From Candidatus Aenigmatarchaeota archaeon (lineage in GTDB: Archaea > Aenigmatarchaeota > Aenigmatarchaeia > JACPZZ01), in contig JACQNZ010000006.1 in assembly GCA_016202815.1 (NCBI GenBank), forward strand, positions 54,561 to 118,560: DNA of 64,000 nucleotides, written 5' to 3'. Below are positions 9,258 through 18,682 of the stretch, piece by piece. Position numbers and translations under genes: made by a program. The notes under the pieces were generated by a model. That model did not search any database and was not told the origin of the DNA. It saw only the letters and a program-made list of their open reading frames with translations. Positions within the stretch are counted from its first letter, which is position 1; each line of letters starts with the position of its first letter.

Positions 9258-10187
9258 ATGACAGAAGCATATCTTAACCGAAAATTATCAAGGAGAGAAT
9301 TTTTAGGTTACGCAGCAAAAGGCGCGGCTTCATTGGCTGCTGCGACAACGCTTGGCCAGCTTTTGGCAGCTTGCGCCCCGGATGAGCCGACAACACCTGT
9401 TAAACGCGGTTACACAATCAGCGATGTCAGGGCAGGGTTCGTTCGTCCTGACATCTATGTAACAGAAACAACTGCGGCAATGCCCGAAATCCGGGACAAG
9501 AAGCAAAAGGGGGTGCTGGCAGGTATTTTGTACAATCCAGCCGGCAGCGATATAGAACAAATAACAGCAGGAATTTTTGAAGGACGGGGTTATGCGCCGG
9601 ATGTTATCAAAGATGCGTCTGTTTTGGCAATGGAAGCGTACAAAGACAGCAAAAACAATTACCAACATGCTGTAGCAACGGTTGTCCCTGGCCTGAACCT
9701 ACTTTTTGGGACCCGGGTTCCTATGTATCTGGTTTTCCACGAAAGTTTTGCCGATTACGTCGAAACAGACGAGGAATTTAGGATGCACACCAGGCACGAG
9801 TTGCGCCACGTCGAAGATTTTTACAGCGGCATAATTCTGGGAAGCCGTCTCATAACCGGAACCCAGCCTGATATAACTCCTGAATTCATCGAAAACATAG
9901 GCGAGTTGAGGGCAATGCACGACACTTCGATGGCCATGTTCAGGGCGTTCACGGCTGAAGGCGTGTTGCCTGTCAGTCCCAACGTTTTCGGCAGTGAAAT
10001 GGGCCGTTACGCAGATTATTGGAAAAATCTGACAACCGGAGGCACCGCGACAGAACGCATGCTGGCTGATTTACAGTTGGCAGAATTTTCAGACATGATA
10101 CCTGAAGACTTGGGCATCAGCGAAACGAAAATAACATTTGTATTGGAAGGCAAAAAGCAAAGTTTGGTTGTGAAACGTGTAGAATAA
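9258..10187 (+). CDS. Tat-exported lipoprotein with HExxH motif, putative metallopeptidase-like
   Basis: N-terminus LSRREFLGYAAKGAASLAAATTLGQLLAAC = twin-arginine signal and lipobox; HELRHVEDF with downstream ENIGELRAMHD. Confidence 0.65.
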   Translation: MTEAYLNRKLSRREFLGYAAKGAASLAAATTLGQLLAACAPDEPTTPVKRGYTISDVRAGFVRPDIYVTETTAAMPEIRDKKQKGVLAGILYNPAGSDIEQITAGIFEGRGYAPDVIKDASVLAMEAYKDSKNNYQHAVATVVPGLNLLFGTRVPMYLVFHESFADYVETDEEFRMHTRHELRHVEDFYSGIILGSRLITGTQPDITPEFIENIGELRAMHDTSMAMFRAFTAEGVLPVSPNVFGSEMGRYADYWKNLTTGGTATERMLADLQLAEFSDMIPEDLGISETKITFVLEGKKQSLVVKRVE

Positions 10188-10226
10188 CAATGGCCTTTGA
10201 TATTTCAGGTAATAGCGGTGTAAATT

Positions 10227-10844
10227 ATGTTCACGGATGTTGTAGAATATCAAAGGCGGCTTTTGAGGAATTTGGCAGGAATGAGACCATATTCCGTGAA
10301 GACCCAGCTGGAAAAAGGTTCGCTGGTGGAAAAAAGCTCTGGTCTGGCATACGAAATAGACGATCCGGAAATAATCAGGGAATTGGCCGGCAATCAAACG
10401 GGGAAAATCGCTATGGGTCCTGTGTATCGCGCGCTTAAGCCTTCCAGGGATGGGATTTGGAATATGTTTCATTCCGATGGCGTTACGATCCGCGACGGCA
10501 AACGTGTGATTCCATATTCAAGAGCTTTCAGGGCCGGGTTGGGCGAATGTTCTGAAAAAGCGATCGCAATCCAGTTATCCGCGCAAGCGTCTGGAATGGA
10601 ATGTCATCTGATCAATGGCAGCATCGGCGAAGACGATGATTCGTTAATGTTCGACCCTCACGCATTCAATATAATATACGATGAAAAAGGTGGCCTGTTC
10701 ATTGTGGATGCGGAAAATCCAGTTCGCGTGAACAGCGACGGGACAGTGTGTCCTTATTCGCCGCCGATTACCGCCATAGAGCCTAACGGCAAAATAAAAG
10801 TACCCTCAAAATGGAAGATTGGAAGAATTTATGCCCTGTTTTAA
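10227..10844 (+). CDS. transglutaminase-like cysteine protease-fold protein
   Basis: 205 aa; GECSEKAIAIQLSAQASGMECHLINGS ... HAFNIIYDEKGGLFIVDAENP fits an ordered Cys-His-Asp triad. Confidence 0.65.
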   Translation: MFTDVVEYQRRLLRNLAGMRPYSVKTQLEKGSLVEKSSGLAYEIDDPEIIRELAGNQTGKIAMGPVYRALKPSRDGIWNMFHSDGVTIRDGKRVIPYSRAFRAGLGECSEKAIAIQLSAQASGMECHLINGSIGEDDDSLMFDPHAFNIIYDEKGGLFIVDAENPVRVNSDGTVCPYSPPITAIEPNGKIKVPSKWKIGRIYALF

Positions 10845-11440
10845 GCAGCGGATCGCCTTTTTCCGGCGTTCATTTCAAGAGTTTCCCTGATCTCCGCAAG
10901 TTTTTTTAGGTCGGGATCAGCGCCGTTTGCGACCCTGCTCGCATAATCATTGGGCTGCTGTGCATTTACTATAGTTGCGACTCTTCTCGTGATTTCATCC
11001 GCTTCTCTGGCAACAGATAAAATAAAAGGCTTGGAAGCAGCCACAGTAGTCTCAAGAAAATCATTTGCCGCTTTTGATCTTAATCTATCCGCTGTGCTCG
11101 GATTGTCAGATTTAGAAGACTGCGTGGATTGTGCCAACTCGGCTTTCTTCATGTAATTGTCCCACATACCGTTCCACTTATTGACCACATTCTGGACATT
11201 TCCCATCCCATATCTTAATAGGGCAGTTCCCACGGTTTTGCTGTTTGCAATCAGGGTACGATAAACGCTCGGGTTTGCTCCTTTGTCTTGAAGTGTTTTA
11301 ATCGCGGCTACGCCCTGCGCGTAAGAATTCGCTGCACCTCTGTAATTGTTAGCATCCAATTTTTTTGCAGCTTCTCTGATATAGCTATCAGCATCGGAAA
11401 CAAGCTGACCGAAACCAGACCTCCTGACAGCCATTACCAT
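10841..11440 (-). CDS. uncharacterised helical protein, paralog 1
   Basis: 199 aa; AANDFLETTVAASKPFILSVAREADEITRRVA aligns with the neighbouring ORF. Confidence 0.7.
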   Translation of the reverse strand: MVMAVRRSGFGQLVSDADSYIREAAKKLDANNYRGAANSYAQGVAAIKTLQDKGANPSVYRTLIANSKTVGTALLRYGMGNVQNVVNKWNGMWDNYMKKAELAQSTQSSKSDNPSTADRLRSKAANDFLETTVAASKPFILSVAREADEITRRVATIVNAQQPNDYASRVANGADPDLKKLAEIRETLEMNAGKRRSAA

Positions 11441-11525
11441 AACTAAATATACGTATAATTAGCTTTTATACATTTCGGATGCGTTGTGATTTTCTAAGAA
11501 AATTAGCCACGCAAAATTCGAACCG

Positions 11526-12116
11526 TTAAGAAGCCGAGCCTTCCAAACTTAATCTAAGGCCTTTGAGCTTTTTCAGGCTCTCCGCGGATTTATTATTCAT
11601 ATCCTTGACACGCCCGTTGTTCGGGTGTTCACCAACTATAAAATCGGCAAAGGGTCTGGTAATAATTTCCGCCTCTTCCGCCGCTGAACGGACTACGCTT
11701 TTCATCAAAGGCGCAACAGTTTTTAAGTAATCTGTAGCCGAGTTATGCCTAATGTTTTGCGCCACGCGGCTGTCGGTCGGTCTGTTAATGCCAACAACGC
11801 GCCCATAGCCTTTTCCGAGGTCTTCTGCAAGACGTAAGGCGGCATCGGCCCTTTGCACGCCCAAAGCCAGCACGTCAATCCCAACCTGATTGACGCGTGA
11901 ATTCAATGACTTATAACGTTCCTGGTCGCGACCCGACTGCGAATAACCTCCGGCTTTTTCCGTCGCAATTTTTGCTAGGGCACAGGCGGCAACGGAATTG
12001 GCATAATCGCCTTTTTTAAGGCACTTTTCAGCATCTCTAAGATACCCGCCGGCTTTAGAAGCGTTTTTGGAAAAGTCAGATCTTCCAATGGAAGGCAGTC
12101 TCATATTATTAATCAT
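11526..12116 (-). CDS. uncharacterised helical protein, paralog 2
   Basis: 196 aa; SATDYLKTVAPLMKSVVRSAAEEAEIITRPFA; similar N-terminal helical region. Confidence 0.7.
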   Translation of the reverse strand: MINNMRLPSIGRSDFSKNASKAGGYLRDAEKCLKKGDYANSVAACALAKIATEKAGGYSQSGRDQERYKSLNSRVNQVGIDVLALGVQRADAALRLAEDLGKGYGRVVGINRPTDSRVAQNIRHNSATDYLKTVAPLMKSVVRSAAEEAEIITRPFADFIVGEHPNNGRVKDMNNKSAESLKKLKGLRLSLEGSAS

Positions 12117-14310
12117 GCCCGTTGATATTAATTTGTTCTTTCTGATAATCCATCAGACTCTTCAGTTCAAGCTCTCTCTCGCTTTCCTTCCCAGATAGTT
12201 GTTTTTTAACCGATTTGGCAACATTGGGTCCTATTAGCGAAGCCACTGTGATTTCCGGCGCTTCGCGCAATTTTTCAATTGACGTGAATCCCGCATTAAA
12301 TAGTTTTCTCGCGCGGAACCGCCCGATGTCGCGGAGTTTCACGAGCGGCAGCAATTCTTCCTTAACGCCGTAAACGGCACGTACGCGTGTCTTGCGCAGG
12401 TCTTTTATGATCTCCTTTGCGCCCATTAAGACCGCAATCTCCTGCGCTGAATAAAGCAGCCAGTCAAGTATGGAAATTTTATTGTGCAGCTCGCCGGGTG
12501 TCAGGTGGTACGTTTCAAGTATTTCCTCTTCCGTAGCTTCGTCTATCCAGTCGCAGGCCATCAACGCGGTCTTAAAGGATTTCAGGCTTTCCTCATAATC
12601 ATAATCCCATTCATCCGGCATCTCATGAAGCAGCGAAGCCTCGCTGATCTTGGCGTAAATCTCCTTGAACTCGCCTTGCCGCACGTTCAGGTTGGGCCTC
12701 ATCTCCAGCGCTGTTGTCATCAATTCGATCAACGCGCTGCTGTCTATTTTTGCTGTTTTGTCCAAGCTTTTGTCAAAAGTTTGTTTTATGCCTTCTATGA
12801 TTTTCACAGCAGTGTCCGGGTCTATGTACAGTTCGGAAACGCGCTTTCCCACGGCCGTCGAGTGCAGTTTATCGCCGTATTGCTCGATGAAACGGTTGCC
12901 TTTAAGGAAATCAACGATCGAATCTACTTTTTCCGCCAGTTCTGAAGAGGATCCGTACTGGAGCCCGTAGAATGTGCGCGAGAAAAAATCATAGAGGCTT
13001 TGGAGCGAACCGCACGTCTCCGTCGCTATTAACGCAAGCACATGCACGCGCAGTACGGGCTCCGATGCAAGCTTTGAATGAATTTCTTCGGCCTCGCCCA
13101 TTATGTAACGTTCTGCGAGATCTTCGGCCTCTTCCGCCGTTTTAGCTATCAGTATGGATTCGCCTTCAGTATCGTATTGTGGCCTTCCAGCCCGTCCGGT
13201 CATCTGCTGGTAATCGAGGACGGGAATGTACGACCAGCCTGTTAGTGCGTAAAATCTTTTCGCGTCCCGTATCAAAACGCGGTACGCGGGAAGGTTGACG
13301 CCCATCGCCAGTGTCGGGGTCGCAACAATTGCCTTGACAAGGTTGTTTTTGAATGCGTTCTCGATCAGCTTCCGTTGTTTAGCGAGCAAACCTGCATGAT
13401 GGAACGCTATCCCGCCGGCAACGCATTTCGCCAGCCGTTCGCATTGCCTCGTTGGATATTCCAGGACGTTCAGGATTCCTTCGGATAACTTCTTCAGTTC
13501 AATGGAATCCGACAGCAAAAGTTTGCTTCCAATGTAATCACCGATACGTTCGGCCGTCGCTTCCGCTGATTTGCGCGTCGCGACAAATACCAGCGACTGC
13601 TTGTTCATTTTTGCCGTGTCGTGCACGATTTTTATTTCCGGCAGCTCGCCGCCGCCCATTTCAATTGATCCTTTGTCAAAAAAACCTATTTTGCCATCTG
13701 CGTAAACGCCCTCGTACAACTTTACAGGACGATAATCAGATTCGACAATTTTCGCGTCCAGCCAGTCCGCAATTTCGCGCGCGTTTTTTATCGTGGCCGA
13801 CAGCGCGATGAATTGCGCCTTTGTCAACCGTTTTAATTTCGTCAGCAGGATTTCCATTGTCGGGCCTCGGTTATGGTCGCCGATTATGTGAATCTCGTCC
13901 GCAACAACCAGGCCGACGGAGCCAATCCATGGAATATTGCGCCTAAGCAGCGAATCAAACTTTTCTGATGTTAATATGATCACGTCGTATTTTTCCAGCC
14001 ACGGATCCGACGAATCGTAATCGCCCACAGAAATCGCGACTTTTATCCCGAGTTTTTCATATTTTTCCTTGAACGTTTCATATTTCTCCGAGGCCAGCGC
14101 GCGCAGAGGAACTATGTAAACGGTTTTTCTTTTGTTCTCCAGAACGCATCGGAGCATGGCCAATTCGGCTATCAATGTCTTTCCGGAAGCTGTCGGAGCC
14201 GACACGACCAGGTTTTCTCCGTTCAAAATGCCGGCTTTTATGCTTTCCTGTTGGACGGGATTGAACTTTGTCAGGCCGGACAATTTCAGAAATTCCTTTT
14301 CGTTGGGCAT
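12109..14310 (-). CDS. hel308: Ski2-like DNA helicase, Hel308 type
   Basis: 733 aa; SAPTASGKTLIAELAML, ADEIHIIGD, ALSATIKN, QMTGRAGRPQYD; C-terminal HhH-like region. Confidence 0.9.
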   Translation of the reverse strand: MPNEKEFLKLSGLTKFNPVQQESIKAGILNGENLVVSAPTASGKTLIAELAMLRCVLENKRKTVYIVPLRALASEKYETFKEKYEKLGIKVAISVGDYDSSDPWLEKYDVIILTSEKFDSLLRRNIPWIGSVGLVVADEIHIIGDHNRGPTMEILLTKLKRLTKAQFIALSATIKNAREIADWLDAKIVESDYRPVKLYEGVYADGKIGFFDKGSIEMGGGELPEIKIVHDTAKMNKQSLVFVATRKSAEATAERIGDYIGSKLLLSDSIELKKLSEGILNVLEYPTRQCERLAKCVAGGIAFHHAGLLAKQRKLIENAFKNNLVKAIVATPTLAMGVNLPAYRVLIRDAKRFYALTGWSYIPVLDYQQMTGRAGRPQYDTEGESILIAKTAEEAEDLAERYIMGEAEEIHSKLASEPVLRVHVLALIATETCGSLQSLYDFFSRTFYGLQYGSSSELAEKVDSIVDFLKGNRFIEQYGDKLHSTAVGKRVSELYIDPDTAVKIIEGIKQTFDKSLDKTAKIDSSALIELMTTALEMRPNLNVRQGEFKEIYAKISEASLLHEMPDEWDYDYEESLKSFKTALMACDWIDEATEEEILETYHLTPGELHNKISILDWLLYSAQEIAVLMGAKEIIKDLRKTRVRAVYGVKEELLPLVKLRDIGRFRARKLFNAGFTSIEKLREAPEITVASLIGPNVAKSVKKQLSGKESERELELKSLMDYQKEQININGHD

Positions 14311-14366
14311 ACCCTAGGTTTGCGGTTCAGTATTAAAAGTTAATCGGCTTTGAGGTTCCTATAGGT

Positions 14367-14864
14367 TTATTTGTTTTGTCTGATCCAATCGGATATTTCC
14401 GCATAACCTATGAAATCGCCTTTTTCAATGCCCGTTTCCAAAGTGTGGATCACGCCGTTTTCGTCTCTCCATCCGTGCCGTCCGTTTTTGTGGGGCCGGT
14501 AAGACACAGGCAATCCGTCGCTGTCATATTGCATCTCGAAAATTTTCCTGCCGGCTATCGTCCTTTCGTACACTTCGTGCAAGTTTGCATGCTCAACGCC
14601 CGGAGGAAAAACCAGTTCCATGGCCTCTTCTGCCGACCTTGGCCCCAAATATTCGAAAACACCGAATGCTACAAGGACCTGGTCTTTGGGTTTTCCTTGC
14701 AACGAATGTGCATCCTTTATTTCATTGTATACCCCGTCGAAACGGTCGGCATAACCCTGGAATATGCTCGTCGAAAACAAAGCCCGCATCAATTCCTTCG
14801 ATTCTTCCTTAATGGACGGCATGGTTTGAATAACGGGCGATATGGTTAAATTCTTATTCCGCAA
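14367..14864 (-). CDS. hypothetical protein
   Basis: 165 aa ORF between two co-directional genes; no family recognised. Confidence 0.55.
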   Translation of the reverse strand: MRNKNLTISPVIQTMPSIKEESKELMRALFSTSIFQGYADRFDGVYNEIKDAHSLQGKPKDQVLVAFGVFEYLGPRSAEEAMELVFPPGVEHANLHEVYERTIAGRKIFEMQYDSDGLPVSYRPHKNGRHGWRDENGVIHTLETGIEKGDFIGYAEISDWIRQNK

Positions 14865-15516
14865 CTGTAACAGTCCCGTTCGGCAGGTGCTTGAAAATTT
14901 CTTCCGGTGTTATTTTTTCTATGCCGGCCTTGTGGTCGGGTGCAGCCTTCAACAGAAGGCGTCGTTTGATTTCATCTATAAAAGCCTCCGTTGGGTTGGA
15001 TCCGGGCAACAAAGTCAGGAAATAATCTGAATTTTTCCGGACAGCCATGACAGGCCCCGACAACAAAGTAGCATTGCCTTGCGGGTCTATCTTAACGCCG
15101 ATGGAAAGCCTGACTTCTATTTTACTGAAATTTTTCTTGTCGCCGTTCACGAAAAAATATCCTTTTGCCAGCGGTTCGCCTGACGGGATTGTTTTCGTTA
15201 ATTGCGGCGGCTTGACGCAACAGACGTCCGCATTTTCAAGCTTGTCGTGCCACGTAACGCAGTACGCGGCTGCAAATTCAACCGCCTCTTTCAGCGCGGT
15301 TTCGCTTAATTGGCCGTTTGTTTTCAGCATGACGAACGGCGAACCGGCATTTTCATTGCGTAAGATCAGATCGTCTTCTTCGGAGAATTTCGAAATTAAT
15401 TTCTCTTTCCCGGCTGCGCTGTTGGCCGCGGCAACGGCATAGCCGTCGCTCGTCGTGAAATTCCTGAATTTCGTGCGCCAGTTTTTTGGAATTTTCTTAC
15501 TTGGCATTCGGATCAA
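14854..15516 (-). CDS. stand-alone NFACT RNA-binding (DUF814) domain protein
   Basis: FRNFTTSDGYAVAAANSAAGKEKLISKFSEEDDLILRNENAGSPFVMLK...CCVKPPQLTKTIPSGEPLAKGYFFVNGDKKNF is NFACT-R-like; no FbpA/NFACT-N part in the ORF. Confidence 0.8.
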   Translation of the reverse strand: MIRMPSKKIPKNWRTKFRNFTTSDGYAVAAANSAAGKEKLISKFSEEDDLILRNENAGSPFVMLKTNGQLSETALKEAVEFAAAYCVTWHDKLENADVCCVKPPQLTKTIPSGEPLAKGYFFVNGDKKNFSKIEVRLSIGVKIDPQGNATLLSGPVMAVRKNSDYFLTLLPGSNPTEAFIDEIKRRLLLKAAPDHKAGIEKITPEEIFKHLPNGTVTVAE

Positions 15517-16045
15517 CCTTTTTGGCTTTTGCCTGTTTTTCCTTTATCTCCGTAATTTGCTCCTCTACTTTTTTCTTTATGTTGTCCAGCGTGGTTCCGA
15601 AATAATTTTCAAATTCCTGCGTTACGGAAATTTCTTTTGTGCGGCCCTTTTTTTGGGTCTTTATCATCCCGCGCCCTTCCAGCTTTTTTATGTAGTTGTA
15701 AACTTTATTGCCTTGCATTTTCACAAGGTACGATTGCGTGGCGGGGTGTTTGTATACGATCAATGCCAGGGTTTTTAACACGCCTTCCGACAGGTCTGAG
15801 TAAGGTGACAAATGCGACACTTTGCCGATAAGTTCGGTTTTAACATGTATCTGCCAGCCTGAAGGCGTTTGTACTATTTCAATGCCCCGGTCGGCGTATT
15901 CTGTGCGCAGCTCGCCGACCAGCTTTTCGACCTCCTTTTCTCCCACGCCGGCTATTTGGGCCAGGCTTTTCGCCGAAATCGGGTTTTGGGAAAGGAAAAG
16001 GGACGCCTCAACCAGCTTTTTTGGCTTGTCGGTCATTCGTATCAA
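15497..16045 (-). CDS. scpB: segregation and condensation protein ScpB
   Basis: ASLFLSQNPISAKSLAQIAG...LSEGVLKTLALIVYKHPATQSYLVKMQGNKVYNYIKKLEGRGMI. Confidence 0.85.
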   Translation of the reverse strand: MIRMTDKPKKLVEASLFLSQNPISAKSLAQIAGVGEKEVEKLVGELRTEYADRGIEIVQTPSGWQIHVKTELIGKVSHLSPYSDLSEGVLKTLALIVYKHPATQSYLVKMQGNKVYNYIKKLEGRGMIKTQKKGRTKEISVTQEFENYFGTTLDNIKKKVEEQITEIKEKQAKAKKVDPNAK

Positions 16046-16095
16046 ATGATATTGTCTTCGAAGGCTATTTAATTCTGCGGGATTATCCTTGTCAT

Positions 16096-16392
16096 ATGCG
16101 CGGCATTTCGACTGAAAAAGTCCAGGGCGGCAAGCTGTTGCGCGTCAAAGTCGATTTTGACGGCAAGATCGACAGGGTGCAGATCACAGGAGATTTCTTC
16201 GCGCACCCGGAAGATGTCATAGAAAAGATTGAAAGCTCGCTAAACGGCTTAGACGTTGGCACGGACGACCATGAGATGCGGGTTAAGATTGAAAGTGTAA
16301 TATCGAAAACGGGCGCGGACATGGTGGGTATCGATGCGGCCGCGATTGCGAGAAATGTAATAAACGCGGTTGGTGGTGCGAAATCATTATGA
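16096..16392 (+). CDS. lipoate-protein ligase accessory subunit (LplB-like)
   Basis: MRGISTEKVQGGKLLRVKVDFDGKIDRVQITGDFFAHPEDVIEKIE; adjacent to LplA, as in archaeal bipartite ligases. Confidence 0.75.
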   Translation: MRGISTEKVQGGKLLRVKVDFDGKIDRVQITGDFFAHPEDVIEKIESSLNGLDVGTDDHEMRVKIESVISKTGADMVGIDAAAIARNVINAVGGAKSL

Positions 16393-17186
16393 CTTCCAGC
16401 TTCAATCCTTCTGGTAAATCACAAAGTCGTGACGATTTGATGAATTGGCGTGTCATCCCGTTGTCGTCAAACAACGCCTTCATGAACATGGCCATAGACG
16501 AAGCTGTGTGCGAGGCTGTTGCATCGGGTAAATTCCCGCCGACAATAAGGTTTTACACCTGGCTGCCTTCAGCTGTTTCGATAGGCTATTTCCAGAGCCT
16601 GAATGACGAAGTCGATGTTAACGTGGCAAAAGAGCTTGGTGTCGACATAGTCCGCCGCCGCACAGGAGGAGGCGCTGTTTACCACGACTCAAAAGGCGAG
16701 ATAACATACAGCGTCGTGGCGCCTGAATCGGTCATGCCGAAAGGTATTCGTGAGTCTTACCAGCTGGTCTGCGGCTGGATAACCGGCTCTTTGAAAAACC
16801 TGGGAATCGTGTCTGAGTTCAGGCCGATAAACGACATAATCGCAGGCGACAAGAAGATTTCCGGCAACGCCCAGACGCGCCGCAACGGGGTTTTGCTGCA
16901 GCACGGCACCCTTCTGTACGATTTGGACGTGCGCACAATGTTCACGCTTTTAAAGGTTCCGAAGGAAAAAATATCGGATAAGATGATACAGTCCGTCGAG
17001 GAACGCGTCACGAAGGTTTTGAATTTTGGAAGTTTTTCAATGCAGGATGTCAGCGACGCAATGATGAAAGGTTTTACGCGCGATAAAGAGTATGAAATTG
17101 GTTCGCTGACTGATGAAGAAATAAACAGGGCAAAAGAACTGGCGGAAAACCGCTACAAAACGGACGAATGGAATTATCGGAGGTAA
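16389..17186 (+). CDS. lplA: lipoate-protein ligase A, catalytic subunit
   Basis: FYTWLPSAVSIGYFQ, RRTGGGAVYHDSKGEITYSVV, NDIIAGDKKISGNAQTRRNGVLLQHGTLLYDLD. True start may be about 16440. Confidence 0.85.
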   Translation: MTSSFNPSGKSQSRDDLMNWRVIPLSSNNAFMNMAIDEAVCEAVASGKFPPTIRFYTWLPSAVSIGYFQSLNDEVDVNVAKELGVDIVRRRTGGGAVYHDSKGEITYSVVAPESVMPKGIRESYQLVCGWITGSLKNLGIVSEFRPINDIIAGDKKISGNAQTRRNGVLLQHGTLLYDLDVRTMFTLLKVPKEKISDKMIQSVEERVTKVLNFGSFSMQDVSDAMMKGFTRDKEYEIGSLTDEEINRAKELAENRYKTDEWNYRR

Positions 17187-17695
17187 TTTTTAACTTTCTC
17201 GTTTAGCTCCTGTTCGGATAACGAACCTTCTTTTTTGTCCGATATTGTCCCGTTCGTGTCTACGAAATAAGTAGTTGGAAACTCTGAAACTCCGAAAGCC
17301 TGCCCGGCTTCGCCGGTCTTGTCGATTAATACCGGAAAATTTACGCTGTTGGCAACGCTTCTTACATAGGAAACGTTCGCGCGTTCGCTGACGCCGAGAA
17401 TCTCGACCTTGTCGCCGTAGAAATTTCGGACAGTCTGCAATTGGGTTAGCTCGCCCGGGTCCAGGGACCAGAAATGGACAATGACAACCTTGTGGCCGTT
17501 AAACGAGCTTAATTTGATGTCCGTCCCGTTAACCGCTTCAAGGATGAAATCGGCGGCGGACTCGCCCGGGTTTGTTCCGCCCTCGGAAAGGATCACAAGC
17601 GTGCTGATTTCCAACTGTGGTTGTAATTTCTCGGATAAAAACACGCCTAATATAATAAGGGATATAACAACAGGCAAGAAGATTTTATGCTTCAT
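17174..17695 (-). CDS. secreted/membrane-anchored thioredoxin-fold (TlpA/AhpC-like) protein without CxxC
   Basis: VVIVHFWSLDPGELTQLQTVRNFYGDKVEILGVS...FPVLIDKTGEAGQAFGVSEFPTTYFVDTNGTI; FWSLDPGE occupies the usual WCxxC position. Confidence 0.75.
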   Translation of the reverse strand: MKHKIFLPVVISLIILGVFLSEKLQPQLEISTLVILSEGGTNPGESAADFILEAVNGTDIKLSSFNGHKVVIVHFWSLDPGELTQLQTVRNFYGDKVEILGVSERANVSYVRSVANSVNFPVLIDKTGEAGQAFGVSEFPTTYFVDTNGTISDKKEGSLSEQELNEKVKNYLR

Positions 17696-17703
17696 TAATC
17701 TTC

Positions 17704-17850
17704 ATTGTCTTCCGCTCAAAATATAGGCTTTCGCCTGATTGGAAAAAAATAAAACAAAAGAAATAGGGTTACCAATCAGCGAAAAACTTCGGTTTTTCGC
17801 GCATAGGAAATCAATAATCTCCTATGTTCACAGTTTGTTCGTTGGTTTTG
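17704..17850. other. structured intergenic region with inverted repeats
   Basis: CTGATTGG...CCAATCAG; GCGAAAAACttcgGTTTTTCGC (17779-17800); CATAGGA...TCCTATG (17802-17826). Confidence 0.6.
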
Positions 17851-17853
17851 ACA

Positions 17854-18159
17854 TTAACCTTCTTGGAGTAATGTCAATGCCGCGAGCAAAGCTCCGACCA
17901 GGACGGACACGCCGCCTAGCACGCTGAAAAGCCCTGCTAGCTGACCTCCGAAAGACAGCGAACCAAGACCTACGGAACTTAGAGTTCCGGATCCCAGACT
18001 TTCAGCCGTAACGCCGGACAGGAGTAACAAAACTCCGCCTGCGGCGATCCAGTTGAAAGCCTTTTCCGCTTGCTTTCGAAGACCTGTGTACTCGGCCAAT
18101 GCGAGTACAACGAACACACTTGTGACTGGACTACTCAATAGTTCCAAGCCAACAGCCAT
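17854..18159 (-). CDS. small membrane protein
   Basis: 101 aa with hydrophobic segments; coding status plausible but unproven. Confidence 0.5.
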   Translation of the reverse strand: MAVGLELLSSPVTSVFVVLALAEYTGLRKQAEKAFNWIAAGGVLLLLSGVTAESLGSGTLSSVGLGSLSFGGQLAGLFSVLGGVSVLVGALLAALTLLQEG

Positions 18160-18259
18160 GTCGTTTTCACCTAAACTTTATTGGAGAACAAGTGATTTAA
18201 ACATCTGTTCGTTGGTTGTCGATTTTTTACGTCAATCAACGTATTTTTACCATGAAATT

Positions 18260-18625
18260 TCATCTCAGAGGCTTTTTTTCCCGAACCAGCAATAAGGCGA
18301 ACAATATCAAAAGCAGCGCGGCATAGTACTTGAAAAACAAGGAAAAGAAAATGAGCGACCTGGCAACCTGGCTGTCGAACAATATGTAGCCTTCACCCAG
18401 TACGCTGCCTGTCAATGCGTTATACGAATGGTACGCAGCCTCGGTTAAGTTAGCAACACCGATTATGAGTATCGAGGCGACAAGGCCCAGCCAGGACAGC
18501 GGCCTGTCGCGTTTTTTGTAGCCTTCGTAGACGAATTTCAGGATGAAGTAAGAGGCAAACACATAAACTATGGTCAGTGAAAAGCCGGAAAATATCAGGA
18601 AATTCCACAAGTAAGTGTTGACCAT
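18260..18625 (-). CDS. small membrane protein
   Basis: 121 aa with about 3 TM segments. Confidence 0.6.
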   Translation of the reverse strand: MVNTYLWNFLIFSGFSLTIVYVFASYFILKFVYEGYKKRDRPLSWLGLVASILIIGVANLTEAAYHSYNALTGSVLGEGYILFDSQVARSLIFFSLFFKYYAALLLILFALLLVREKKPLR

Positions 18626-18682
18626 AACATTATTTCGTTTTGCCGGGTAATATAATTAAATCCAGAAAGCATATTTTAGATT

